Positions 24,687 through 32,594 are shown, counted from the first letter of the stretch. The stretch is DNA of 38,685 nt from CAYNSX01 sp964400165 (GCA_964400165.1 CAYNSX010000024.1:1-38685); one strand, 5' to 3'. Notes: generated from the letters alone by a model not told the origin. Numbers and translations: made by a program.

Positions 24687-25114
24687 CAGTCCGCTGCCGC
24701 CGGCGCGGTCAGTTCGGCGAACAGCGCCCGCACCCGGGCGCGCAAGTCCTCGCGCAGGCGGCGGAACGCCGCCAGGCGCTCCTCGTTGTCGGGGATGAAA
24801 CTGGGGTCGAATTGCGGCCAGCGCAGCCGCCGGTGTTCGCCGGGTAGCATCGGACACGATTGGTCGGCGTCGGCACAAACGGTGATGACCAGGTCCCAAT
24901 GCGTGACGGGGATTTCGTCCACGGATTTCGGATGCGCGCCGTCGCGCCAGAGGCCGGCCTCTTCGAGCACTTGCCGGGCGGTGGCGTGAACGCGCGCTTC
25001 CGGGTGCGACCCGGCGGAGTAGAAGTTCACCCCCGCCGGCGCCTCGGCTCGGGCGACGGCCTCGGCGATCTGGCTGCGGGCGGCATTGCCGGTGCACAAG
25101 AACAGAATGTTCAT
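24686..25114 (-). CDS. arsC: thioredoxin-coupled arsenate reductase
   Basis: Reduces arsenate to arsenite in the cytoplasm. The product has 142 residues of the low-molecular-weight phosphatase fold. The P-loop is CTGNAARS (Cys7-Arg13), and the redox pair Cys80 and Cys87 lies in TVCADADQSCP, corresponding to Cys10/Cys82/Cys89 of the S. aureus enzyme. That triple separates it from plain tyrosine phosphatases. It overlaps ogt by 4 bases (ATGA) upstream and the holin-like gene by 1 base downstream. No ArsR regulator or arsenite pump is nearby, so another role in phosphate-type chemistry remains possible. Confidence 0.88.
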   Translation of the reverse strand: MNILFLCTGNAARSQIAEAVARAEAPAGVNFYSAGSHPEARVHATARQVLEEAGLWRDGAHPKSVDEIPVTHWDLVITVCADADQSCPMLPGEHRRLRWPQFDPSFIPDNEERLAAFRRLREDLRARVRALFAELTAPAAAD

Positions 25115-25746
25115 GTCAGGTGCACGCCCTCGAGGGCGAGGAGCCGCCGCTTCCAGTCCAGTCCGCCACCGAAGCCGCCGAGTCCGTTGGCAGCGACGAC
25201 GCGATGGCAGGGCACAATCAGCGGGACCGGGTTGGCGCCGAGGGCCTGCCCGACGGCGCGGCTGGCGCCCGGCTTGCCAATTTCGCGGGCGATGGCGCCG
25301 TAGGTGCGCACTTCGCCGTAGGCAATGGCGTGGACGCGCTCGAGCGTCGTCCGCATGAAGGGGCTGGCACCTGACCAATCCACCGGCACATCGAACGCCT
25401 CGCGGGCGCCCCGGAAGTACTGGCGCAGGCGGCGGCCGGTGTCGTCGAGCAGGTTCTCCACCCAGGCCTCATCAATGCCGATGTCGCGCGGCTGTCCCAG
25501 CGGGCGGCGCTGCGCGTCCGTAATGTGCGGCAGGAGCATCGTCAGGGCGTCGTCCTGTGACGGCTCCGGCATCGTGCAGTGCAGGAGGCCGTGCGGCGAC
25601 CCAATCAGCGCCACCCAGCGCGCATGGCCCTCGACCACCACTTCGACGGTGGTGCAGGCCATCACCATATGCCCAAGTTCGGTGACCGGGGCGATGCCGA
25701 GGTCTTCGATGGCGGCGGAAGCGCCGTGGCCGTTGCGCGAGGTCAT
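25111..25746 (-). CDS. ogt: methylated-DNA--[protein]-cysteine S-methyltransferase
   Basis: A suicide repair protein that removes alkyl groups from O6-guanine. The product has 211 residues. The acceptor Cys180 is in IVPCHRVV, preceded by the helix-turn-helix and Arg-finger region (TTLERVHAIAYGEVRTYGAI, ASRAVGQALGANP), and followed by LGGFGGGLDWKRRLLALEG. The N-terminal about 115 residues form the RNase-like domain of Ogt with a 20-residue extra N-terminus. AGGAGA precedes ATG 25746. It is first in the ogt-arsC-holin-zinc-ribbon unit; a TATAGA-like box lies near 25770 on the minus strand. Confidence 0.92.
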   Translation of the reverse strand: MTSRNGHGASAAIEDLGIAPVTELGHMVMACTTVEVVVEGHARWVALIGSPHGLLHCTMPEPSQDDALTMLLPHITDAQRRPLGQPRDIGIDEAWVENLLDDTGRRLRQYFRGAREAFDVPVDWSGASPFMRTTLERVHAIAYGEVRTYGAIAREIGKPGASRAVGQALGANPVPLIVPCHRVVAANGLGGFGGGLDWKRRLLALEGVHLT

Positions 25747-25830
25747 GCGTCTCTCCTGACTACGGGGAGATTCTATAGGACTCGGCGTTGGCCTGCGATA
25801 GCAAGGCACAGAGTTCCGCACGTTGTCATG

Positions 25831-26003
25831 CCCCCACCCGGCCTTCGGCCACCCTCCTTCGCCAAGGCTTCGGAGCGCATGCCCTCTCCCAAGTACTTGG
25901 GACAGGGGCTGGGAGTGAGGGGCGAGTCTGGCAGGCAAAGTGCCTGCCCCCCTGCAGTGTTCTCCCCTCTCCACGCCAGTGGGGAGGGGCCGGAGAGGGG
26001 TGA
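25831..26003. repeat. dispersed repeat block, third copy, with palindromic cassette
   Basis: 25831-25890 carries the CACCCGGCCTTCGGCCACCC and CTTCGCCAAGGCTTCG unit shared with 22731 and 23707. It continues with the hairpin CCCAAGTACTTGGG, GGCAGGCAAAGTGCCTGCC, and the cassette CCCCTCTCCAC-GCCA-GTGGGGAGGGG plus CCGGAGAGGGG (25962-26002). It fills the gap between ogt and the uvrC stop. Confidence 0.7.
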
Positions 26004-26016
26004 AAGAAGTGTGGTC

Positions 26017-26032
26017 GCCGCAGAAATGCGGC
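26017..26032. repeat. hairpin downstream of uvrC
   Basis: GCCGCA-GAAA-TGCGGC, three bases from the uvrC stop, with the form GTAGGAGCCGCATTTCTGCGGC on the minus strand, which resembles REP-type units of other bacteria (GTAGGAGC followed by a palindrome). No T-run follows, so termination is not claimed. Confidence 0.5.
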
Positions 26033-26034
26033 TC

Positions 26035-27936
26035 CTACGCGATGTGGGCGCTGGCGGCCAACCGCGCCGCTTCCGCGGTCCGCAGATGGTCGAGGAGCAC
26101 AGCCGCAGCGGCGCGGGTCATGCCGGGCACTTGGGCGATATCGTCCACCGTGGCGGCGGTGATGGCGGCGACGGAGCGGAAGCGTTCCAGCAGCGCCCGG
26201 CGGCGCACTGCCCCGATGCCGGGGACGGTGTCGAGGAGACTGGTGCGCATTTCGCGGTTGCGCAGCAAGCGGTGATAGGCGACGGCGAAGCGGTGCGCCT
26301 CGTCGCGCAGCCGCTGCAAGACATGCAGGCCCTGCGAATGGGTCCGCAGCGCGACCGGCTCGGCGCTGCCGGGGCGATAGAGGAATTCGTGCTGCTTGGC
26401 GAGCGCAGCGACAGGAATGCGCAGGCCGAGCGCGTCGAGCGCCGCAACCGCGACTTGCAATTGCCCGAGGCCGCCGTCCACGATCAAGAGGTCGGGCAAT
26501 GCCGCCAAGCGGCCGCCGGGGGTCTGCGCGGCGCGCAGGCGGCGCGTCAGCACCTCGCGCATCATCGCGTAATCATCGGAATGGCCTGGTTCGAGGCGCA
26601 CCTTGAAGCGGCGGTAGTCGCTGCTCTTCGGCAGGCCGGCGACAAAGACGACCATCGAGCCGACGGCCTCGTCGCCGTGAAAAGTCGAGATGTCGAAGCA
26701 CTCAATGCGCTGCGGCGGCAGATCGAGGCCGAGCGCCGTCTGGATTTCCGCGAGGCCTGCCTCGGCGCGGCGCTGCGAGGCGAGTTCGCGCTCCAGCAGA
26801 CGGGTGAGTTGCGTCTCGGCGTTCTCGGTCGCCAGCGCCGCGAGACTGCGCTTCTGTCCGCGCTGGGGCACCGCCACCTTCACGACCGCGCCCGCCTTCT
26901 CCGACAGCCAGCGTGCCAGGTCGTCCGCTTCCGCCGCGGATTCGGCAAGCAAGAGAGAACGCGGGGTGGTCGGCGCGTCTTCATAGTGCTGGCGCAAGAA
27001 CGCAGACAGCACTTCGCCGGCGGGCAGCCCGGACACACCTTCGATCGGGAAGTAATCCTGCCCGACGAGTTTGCCGGCGCGCACCTGGAAGACGGTGACC
27101 AGTCCCAGGTCGGAGCGCATCGCCAGTCCGACGACATCGGCGTCTTCGTCCGAAGTGGTGACCATCTTCTGCGCTTCGGTGGCATGTTCGAGAGCGGCGA
27201 GTTTGTCTCGTAGCGCCGCGGCCTGTTCGAATCGCTGGGCGTCGGATGCCTGCTGCATCTGGGCGCGCAAGGCGTCCAGGATTTCCGTGTGCCGCCCCTC
27301 CAGGAATCGGATAGCGCCCTCGACATCGGCCCCGTACTCGGCTTCGGCAATTTTCCCCACGCAGGGCGCCGTGCACAGTTTCAAATGGTAAAGCAGGCAC
27401 GGGCGCGGCAGCGGCTTGTCCTCGTTTTTCCAGGTGCAGGCGCTGCGGTTATAGTGGTGCGCCCGCATCGCCTGGCGGACGCCGAAGACGCGCTGCACCA
27501 GTCGCACCGCCTCCCACATCGCCTGTGTCGAGGCGTAGGGGCCGAAGTAGCGGGCGCCGTCGCGCTCGACATTGCGCACCACCATCAAGCGCGGGAAGCG
27601 GTCGGTGACGGCGATCTTGATGTAGGGATAGCGCTTGTCGTCGCGGAGCCGGACATTGAAGCGGGGCCGGTGGCGCTTGATGAGATTGCACTCCAGCATC
27701 ACCGCTTCGAGTTCGGAATCGACGACGATCCAGTCGAGGTCGGTGGTGCGCCGCACCAGTGCGCGCGTGCGCGGGTGGCCGGGATCCTCCTGAAAATACG
27801 ACGGCACGCGCGCCCGCAGCGACGCCGCCTTGCCGACATAGAGCACCTGCCCGGCGGCGTCCTTCATCAGGTAGACGCCGCTGCGCGCCGGCAGCGACGC
27901 CAGTTTCTCGGCGATGAGCGGAGGGGTTCTGGTCAC
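26035..27936 (-). CDS. uvrC: excinuclease ABC subunit C
   Basis: Makes both incisions in nucleotide-excision repair with UvrA and UvrB. The product has 633 residues, full length. Domains in order: GIY-YIG nuclease at about 15-95 (SGVYLMKDAAGQVLYVGKA), a Cys-rich linker (CTWKN, CLLYHLKLCTAPCVG), the UVR motif near 205-245, the RNase H-like endonuclease with ECFDISTFHGDEAVGSM, and tandem helix-hairpin-helix at the end (LDTVPGIGAVRRRALLERF, QVPGMTRAAA). The start is GTG 27936 with no Shine-Dalgarno; a TACAAT hexamer at 27947-27952 ends 10 bases before it, so the mRNA may be nearly leaderless. Divergent from the dehydrogenase gene. Confidence 0.95.
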   Translation of the reverse strand: MTRTPPLIAEKLASLPARSGVYLMKDAAGQVLYVGKAASLRARVPSYFQEDPGHPRTRALVRRTTDLDWIVVDSELEAVMLECNLIKRHRPRFNVRLRDDKRYPYIKIAVTDRFPRLMVVRNVERDGARYFGPYASTQAMWEAVRLVQRVFGVRQAMRAHHYNRSACTWKNEDKPLPRPCLLYHLKLCTAPCVGKIAEAEYGADVEGAIRFLEGRHTEILDALRAQMQQASDAQRFEQAAALRDKLAALEHATEAQKMVTTSDEDADVVGLAMRSDLGLVTVFQVRAGKLVGQDYFPIEGVSGLPAGEVLSAFLRQHYEDAPTTPRSLLLAESAAEADDLARWLSEKAGAVVKVAVPQRGQKRSLAALATENAETQLTRLLERELASQRRAEAGLAEIQTALGLDLPPQRIECFDISTFHGDEAVGSMVVFVAGLPKSSDYRRFKVRLEPGHSDDYAMMREVLTRRLRAAQTPGGRLAALPDLLIVDGGLGQLQVAVAALDALGLRIPVAALAKQHEFLYRPGSAEPVALRTHSQGLHVLQRLRDEAHRFAVAYHRLLRNREMRTSLLDTVPGIGAVRRRALLERFRSVAAITAATVDDIAQVPGMTRAAAAVLLDHLRTAEAARLAASAHIA

Positions 27937-27972
27937 GGCGGCTGTGATTGTACGACCTCGCCGCGGAGTTCA

Positions 27973-28077
27973 CCCGGGGCTGCAATCCCCGGGCTCACAA
28001 AATGCGCCCGTTGAAACGGGCTGTCACAGCCGGCTTCAGCCGGCGTCTTTTGTAAGCCCGGCCATTGTATGGCCGGG
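27973..28077. repeat. four-hairpin palindromic repeat element, copy 2
   Basis: Same order as at 13805: hairpin A CCCGGGG-CTGCAAT-CCCCGGG (27973-27993), 5' arm CTCACAAAA, hairpin B GCCCG-TTGAAA-CGGGC (28006-28021), hairpin C GCCGG-CTTCAG-CCGGC (28029-28044), 3' arm TTTTGTAAG (28048-28056), hairpin D CCCGGCC-ATTGTAT-GGCCGGG (28057-28077). The enclosing arms changed on both sides (CGAAA/TTTCG to CAAAA/TTTTG), keeping the pairing. It lies in the divergent uvrC/dehydrogenase gap. Confidence 0.8.
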
Positions 28078-28167
28078 TGAGTGCGCGATCCGCCTGGCAA
28101 GGGTACGGCGTCTTTGTCTCGAACAAGAGGACATCCCCTTTCCGAGAGGCGAGTGGAAGCGCGTCCC

Positions 28168-29106
28168 ATGAAAGTCGTGATCGCCAACGCCAGCGAGGAA
28201 GAACTGCAGACCGTGCGCGCCGAGTTTCCCGCGCACGAGTTCGTCGCCGTCCACGAGCGCGACGAGGCCCCGAAGGCCGCGGCCGATGCCGACATCTACA
28301 TCGGCGGCTGGGTGACGCCCGACCTGGTGGACGCGGCGCAGCGCCTGAAGTGGGTGCAGACGGGCGCCGCCGGCGTCAACCATTTGCCGCTCGACCGCCT
28401 GCAGGCGCACGGCATCGTCCTGACGCACGGCAACTGGGCGGTCCCGATGGCCGACCACATTATGGGCTGGGTCCTGGCGTTCGCCCGGGCAATGCCGGCG
28501 TTTCTGCGCAAGCAGGCGGCGCACGAGTGGGCGAAGTGGGACGCCATCCCGATGCACGACCTGGAGGGCGACACGCTCGGCATTCTCGGGGTCGGGCAGA
28601 TCGGGCGGGCGCTGGCGCCGCGGGCGGCGGCATTCGGAATGCGGGTCATCGGCATCCGGCGTACGCGGGAGGCGGTGCCGGGCGTCGCCGAACTGCGCGG
28701 GCCGGACGCCCCCGGCTGGCTGTTTGCGGAGTCGGACTACTTGGCGATTTGCGCGCCGTCCACGGCGGCGACGCGCCGCCTGATTGACGCCGACGCGCTG
28801 CGGCGGATGAAGTCGACCGCGGTATTGATGAATGTGGCGCGCGGGGCGCTGGTGGACGAGGCGGCGCTCGCCGACGCCCTGCGCGACGGCGTCATCGCCG
28901 GCGCCGCGCTCGATGTCTTCGAGCAAGAACCGCTGCCGCCGGGAAGCCCGCTCTGGGACCTGCCGAATGTGCTCATCACTTCGCACAACTCGGGTTCTTC
29001 AACGAAGAACCGCCCGCGCTATTGGGCGCTTGTCACCGACAACCTGCGGCGCTACTTCGCCGGCGAGCCGCTGCGCAACATCGTGGATTACGAGGCGGGG
29101 TACTAG
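28168..29106 (+). CDS. D-2-hydroxyacid dehydrogenase (NAD-dependent)
   Basis: Oxidises or reduces 2-hydroxy/2-keto acids with NAD(P). The product has 312 residues, normal length. The nucleotide-binding loop is LGILGVGQIGRAL; catalytic residues are the Arg in NVARGALVDE, the Glu in DVFEQEPLP and the His in ITSHNSG. The substrate is not predictable; the closest pattern is phosphoglycerate dehydrogenase-like or glyoxylate/hydroxypyruvate reductase-like, and no ACT domain is present. The start at ATG 28168 gives the usual KVVIANAS beta-strand; earlier codons lie in repeat-derived sequence. Confidence 0.9.
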   Translation: MKVVIANASEEELQTVRAEFPAHEFVAVHERDEAPKAAADADIYIGGWVTPDLVDAAQRLKWVQTGAAGVNHLPLDRLQAHGIVLTHGNWAVPMADHIMGWVLAFARAMPAFLRKQAAHEWAKWDAIPMHDLEGDTLGILGVGQIGRALAPRAAAFGMRVIGIRRTREAVPGVAELRGPDAPGWLFAESDYLAICAPSTAATRRLIDADALRRMKSTAVLMNVARGALVDEAALADALRDGVIAGAALDVFEQEPLPPGSPLWDLPNVLITSHNSGSSTKNRPRYWALVTDNLRRYFAGEPLRNIVDYEAGY

Positions 29107-29140
29107 CCGCACACGCGCCGGGCGGGGATAATGCCGCCCA

Positions 29141-29965
29141 ATGGCCGACGAGACGCCGCCGCCCGAGACCCCAGCCCCAGAGTTCACCGCGCCCACTGAA
29201 TCTGCTGTTCTCCCCGCACCCTCACCGCTGCCGCCCGCCTGGCGGGGCGTGCTGGTCGCGGTGGGTTCCCCAATCGCGGCGCTGGTTGTTCTCTTTGCTG
29301 TGGCAATTGGCATCATGATCGCGTTTCAGTTCACCGGACACGACGCGAGCAAAGTGGCCGAGCTGTTCAGCGAGCACGCCATGCTGATGGTGCTCGTGCT
29401 CTATGCGATGTGGGCGGGCTGCGCGGCGTTTGGGATTGCACTGTTCTATCGGGTGCCGCGGGCGGCGCTGGGGGTGCGAATACCCAGGACGCTCGGGTGG
29501 GTGCTGGGTACTCCGTTCGTGACGGTGCCGCTGTTCTTCCTGGCGGTGGCGCTGGCCGATGGCACCCAACGCATCCTGCAACAAGTCTCTCCATACTGGG
29601 CGGAGCAAGCCCTGAAATTGGCGGAAGCGCTATCGCCGCCGGTGCCGGACGCCGCATGGTCATATCAGGGAATTGTGTTCATCGTCGCGTTGGCGGTGTC
29701 AGCGCCCATTGTCGAAGAGTTCATCTTCCGCGGGCTGGTGTTCGAGATGTTGCGGCGGCGCGGGTTCTGGCTGGCGGCGCTGGGCAGTTCCGTGCTGTTC
29801 TCCGCGTTTCATGTGAACCCGCTGGCCTTCTTGAGCATCTTCGTGCTGGCGATGGTGATGGCGTGGCAGCGGGAGCGGAGCGGGTCACTCTTGCCGAGTA
29901 TGCTGCTGCACGCGCTGTACAACGGCTCCTGGGTGGTGGCGGCCTTCCTGGGGAAGAGCGGTTGA
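29141..29965 (+). CDS. CPBP family intramembrane metalloprotease
   Basis: The product has 274 residues. A Pro/Glu-rich cytoplasmic N-terminus of about 35 residues precedes about seven membrane helices. CPBP (Abi) motifs are present: EEFIFRG (motif 1, EExxxR), FSAFH (motif 2), and a third helix with LLHALYN. The family cleaves membrane proteins or processes peptides; the target is unknown. No Shine-Dalgarno is seen; GATAAT at 29127-29132 ends 8 bases before the ATG, suggesting a leaderless mRNA. It converges on the next gene with one base between stops. Confidence 0.88.
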   Translation: MADETPPPETPAPEFTAPTESAVLPAPSPLPPAWRGVLVAVGSPIAALVVLFAVAIGIMIAFQFTGHDASKVAELFSEHAMLMVLVLYAMWAGCAAFGIALFYRVPRAALGVRIPRTLGWVLGTPFVTVPLFFLAVALADGTQRILQQVSPYWAEQALKLAEALSPPVPDAAWSYQGIVFIVALAVSAPIVEEFIFRGLVFEMLRRRGFWLAALGSSVLFSAFHVNPLAFLSIFVLAMVMAWQRERSGSLLPSMLLHALYNGSWVVAAFLGKSG

Positions 29966-29966
29966 C

Positions 29967-30551
29967 CTAGAACAGCCCGAACACTTTCGCGGCGCGGGCG
30001 AAGGCCGCTTCCGCGGCAGCGCGGTCGGCCTGATAGGCGGGCATGGCCAGGAAGCCGGCATCGACTCGGGCCATGCTTGTCGTCAGAAAATTCTGGCGAA
30101 TGTCGGTGCCGCCGCCGAAGAGTGCCGGATTGGCGCGCACGGCGGCCTGGAGTTTCGCCGCCTCCGGCGATGCCATCACCTGTTCGACCCACGGCTCGAT
30201 GACTTGCTTCATCACTTCCTCGGGCGACGCGCCGAGCCGAGCGGGGAAGGCGGCCGGTTCCTCGCTCTGCCACAGGCGGAGGGCGCTCTTCAATGCGGCG
30301 TGCGCGCCGGCTTTCCAGAGGGGGGCGCGCAGACCATCCAGTTCTTCCATCGCGGCATTGCGGTCGGGCGTGTCGAAGGCCTCGGCAATCTGGAAAGTGA
30401 GGAGTTTCTGCAACGCGGCATCCTGATCGACTTCCGCCATCAGCCGGTCGTGCAGGGCCCGCACTTTCTGTGCGTACTGCATGTCCCAGCCCGTGCCGCC
30501 GGCGATCGCGACCACGATGAGAACAAGGACCAGCCGAATCAGGCGCCGCAT
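29967..30551 (-). CDS. signal-anchored protein of unknown family, paralogue B
   Basis: The product has 194 residues. An N-terminal helix (RLVLVLIVVAIAGGTGW) anchors or exports it. It shares with the upstream gene the sequence W-D-x-x-Y-A-x-K-V-R-x-LHDRLMAEVD (residues about 22-42), the middle spacing around L-x-G-L/I-R-x-P-x-W-K, S/T-PEE, and the C-terminal A-x-K-V/I-F/Y-GLF. The remainder is Ala-rich helical. GGAGGG lies 10 bases before the ATG. Only 20 bases separate it from paralogue A, so they are one operon. No family recognised. Confidence 0.75.
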   Translation of the reverse strand: MRRLIRLVLVLIVVAIAGGTGWDMQYAQKVRALHDRLMAEVDQDAALQKLLTFQIAEAFDTPDRNAAMEELDGLRAPLWKAGAHAALKSALRLWQSEEPAAFPARLGASPEEVMKQVIEPWVEQVMASPEAAKLQAAVRANPALFGGGTDIRQNFLTTSMARVDAGFLAMPAYQADRAAAEAAFARAAKVFGLF

Positions 30552-30571
30552 CGAGAATCGTCCCTCCGCAA

Positions 30572-31120
30572 TCAGAACAGCCCGTAGATTTTCACCGCGT
30601 GCTGGTAACTCGCTTCAGACTCTGACCGGCTCGTCTTGTAGCCCTCATAGTCAGCGAAGGCCTTGTCGACCGCCGGACGCAGCATTGCCGACATTTGGCT
30701 CATGTCTCCCATGGCTCCGGCGTACGGCGCCATCCGGGGATCGGCCAGCATGGCGGTCATGGCCGTTTGAAACGCGGCCAGCGCCTCCTCGGGCGTGTTG
30801 CCCATGCGGGCGAGGAGAATTGTTGGCTCGATCGCTTGCCAGGCCTGCAGACTCAAGTCCATCGACTTCTGCGCGCTCTTCTTCCAGAATGGCGGGCGGA
30901 TGCCGTGGAGTTCGGTCATCGCGGCCGCGCGGTCGGTCATCTGCCCGGCATCGGGCGACATCATCGCGGTCGGGGACTTCATTGCGGATTGGACATCCAC
31001 TTCCGCCATCAATCGGTCGTGCAGCGGGCGCACCTTCGCCGCGTACGAGACATCCCACGCCGCTCCGCCCGCCAGCGCGACGAGCAGCAGCACCACAATG
31101 ACCCAAACCAATCGCTTCAT
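30572..31120 (-). CDS. signal-anchored protein of unknown family, paralogue A
   Basis: The product has 182 residues. The N-terminal hydrophobic helix (VIVVLLLVALAGGAAW) is followed by DVSYAAKVRPLHDRLMAEVD, nearly the same as in paralogue B; the rest is helical and Met/Ala-rich (PTAMMSPDAGQM, GAMGDMSQMSAML). It ends KIYGLF. GGGAGGG is seven to eight bases before the ATG. A TATACT hexamer (31166-31171, minus strand) is a weak promoter candidate without a -35 box. The conserved segment right after the membrane helix suggests a shared interaction surface. Confidence 0.75.
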   Translation of the reverse strand: MKRLVWVIVVLLLVALAGGAAWDVSYAAKVRPLHDRLMAEVDVQSAMKSPTAMMSPDAGQMTDRAAAMTELHGIRPPFWKKSAQKSMDLSLQAWQAIEPTILLARMGNTPEEALAAFQTAMTAMLADPRMAPYAGAMGDMSQMSAMLRPAVDKAFADYEGYKTSRSESEASYQHAVKIYGLF

Positions 31121-31184
31121 CACCAGACCCTCCCCCTCATGCCGGGCCGCGGCCCGAATGCAGTCAGTATACTGCGCCGCGCAC

Positions 31185-31230
31185 AAAAAAGCCCCAGTCG
31201 CTCGTGCCGACGAGACGACCGGGGCAAAAA
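31185..31230 (-). terminator. rho-independent terminator after sigH
   Basis: On the minus strand GCCCCGGTCG...CGACTGGGGC pairs over 10 bases with one G-U. The loop contains a second stem, CTCGT-CGGC-ACGAG, and TTTTTTG follows directly. It lies 26 bases past the sigH stop. Confidence 0.88.
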
Positions 31231-31255
31231 CCCTGCATGAGGGCAGAGGAAGGAA

Positions 31256-32392
31256 CTAGGGTCCGAGGATCATCGACTTGCGTAAATCTTTGCCGATCTT
31301 GCGTTTCGCCCGCTGCAGCGCATTGTCGATGGACTTGACGCCGCGCCCCAGTTCGGTCGCGGTCTCCTGATACGACTTCCCCCACAAATGGTTCTTGAGC
31401 ACGGAACACTCCAGGCCGCTCAACCCCCCGTTCATGCTCGCCTGCAGGCCGTCGAGGAATTGCTGCTGGATGACGGCGCCCTCGGGGTTCGGGGTGTGCT
31501 CTTCGGGGATGGTGTCGAGCAGCGTGCGGTCGGAATCGGGGTCATAGACGCTGGAATAGAGCGAGACCGAAGTATTGAGCGGCGTGTGCTTCTGGCGCGT
31601 GGCCGCCTTGATGGCGGTGAAAATCTGGCGGCTCACACACAACTCAGCAAACGCGCGGAACGGCAGCATCCGCTCGCAGCGGAAATCGCGGATGGCCTTG
31701 AACAGGCCGATGTTGCCCTCCTGAATGATGTCCTCGTGGTCGGCGCCGATCAGGAAGTAGGCGCGCGCTTTGCTTTCGACGATGCCGCGATAGCGATGGA
31801 GGAGGGCTTCGGTGGCTTTGCAGCAGCCCGTCTTGGCGCGCTCGATGAGAGCGTACTCGTCGGGGGGCGGCTCGGCGAAGGGCCCGTATGTGCGCCCGGC
31901 GCCATTGAGGGCCGGCGCCCCATTGAGTCGGGCGGCGCCGTTGAGCGGGGCCGCGCCGTTCACGAAGTGGGCGCCGTTCTTTGGGGCCGCGCCGTTCAGC
32001 GGAATGGAGCCGTTCAGCGCATGGGCGCCATGGGTCTTGGCTGCGCCGTTCAGGAGGTGGACACCGTTCTTCTTCCCGGTGCTGTTGAGCGGGTGGACGC
32101 CGTTCTTCTTGGCCGCGCCGTTCAGGGAGAGCGCGCCTTGCTTCTTGGCGGATCCGTTCAGAAGGAGAGCGCCGTTCTTCTTCGCGTGGCCGTTCAGTTT
32201 CGCCGCGCCGTGCAGTTTCACGGCGCCATTGACATTGCCGTTGACCTTCGGGGCCGTGCGAACTTTCGCGACGCTGTTCGACTTGACCGCGCGGAGCGGT
32301 TTCCGAGTGCGGGCGCTGCGCGTGGACACAGTCACCCGGGCCGCCCCGCGGTGGCGGGACGCGCCATGCGCCTGTGTACCCCTTCGTCTCAT
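31256..32392 (-). CDS. sigH: SigH (Spo0H)-type sigma factor with Asn-Gly hexapeptide-repeat N-terminus
   Basis: The product has 378 residues. Residues about 178-378 closely follow B. subtilis SigH: KARAYFLIGADHEDIIQEGN (region 2), FRAFAELCVSRQIFTAIKAATRQKH (2.3-2.4), LYSSVYDPDSDRTLLD, and the region-4 helix-turn-helix KSYQETATELGRGVKSIDNALQRAKRK. The about 175 residues before it are foreign to the family: a basic stretch (1-49) and then 19 consecutive hexads with N-G-A-x-x-x register from residue 55 to 168. GGAGGGAG precedes ATG 32392, and no start between the repeats and the sigma domain has a comparable site, so the extension is probably translated. It has its own promoter and terminator. 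B. subtilis SigH controls transition-state genes; the regulon here is unknown. Confidence 0.88.
   Translation of the reverse strand: MRRRGTQAHGASRHRGAARVTVSTRSARTRKPLRAVKSNSVAKVRTAPKVNGNVNGAVKLHGAAKLNGHAKKNGALLLNGSAKKQGALSLNGAAKKNGVHPLNSTGKKNGVHLLNGAAKTHGAHALNGSIPLNGAAPKNGAHFVNGAAPLNGAARLNGAPALNGAGRTYGPFAEPPPDEYALIERAKTGCCKATEALLHRYRGIVESKARAYFLIGADHEDIIQEGNIGLFKAIRDFRCERMLPFRAFAELCVSRQIFTAIKAATRQKHTPLNTSVSLYSSVYDPDSDRTLLDTIPEEHTPNPEGAVIQQQFLDGLQASMNGGLSGLECSVLKNHLWGKSYQETATELGRGVKSIDNALQRAKRKIGKDLRKSMILGP
31883..32245 (-). repeat. coding 36-base/18-base tandem repeat in sigH
   Basis: It encodes residues 50-170. In the middle the unit is 36 bases, which is 12 residues (consensus LNGAAKKNGxxx); the flanks show 18-base units. 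Copies are diverged at the DNA level, with many synonymous changes, so it is an old and maintained repeat and not a recent slippage product. Confidence 0.8.
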
Positions 32393-32566
32393 TGGTCTCT
32401 CCCTCCGCTAGCGTCGGCCGCAAAGCGGCCACTGCCTCGTGAGACCAGCCGGGGTGCAGACGCGAATGCACGCGATCAGCCTCCCAGCAATGAGTCGGAC
32501 GACTCCCCCGTGTGGGGACACTCCCCTCTGGTTGTGTCGCGCGGCCAGCCGACCGGCGACGGGCGG

Positions 32567-32594
32567 ATTATACCACCGCGCCGCGGGGCGTCAA
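32567..32594 (-). promoter_or_regulatory. sigma-70-type promoter of sigH
   Basis: On the minus strand: TTGACG (32589-32594), 16-base spacer, TATAAT (32567-32572). Eleven of twelve bases match consensus. The -35 box contains the vanW stop codon (32591-32593). Transcription would start near 32560, leaving about 165 bases of leader with a GAGTC-GTCC-GACTC hairpin. Confidence 0.75.

Noticed and set aside
26017..26032. Rho-independent terminator after uvrC
   Set aside because: The hairpin is short (6 pairs) and no T-run follows; it looks more like a REP-type unit.
32393..32566. A named riboswitch in the sigH leader
   Set aside because: Only short hairpins are visible and no conserved riboswitch core that I can recognise.
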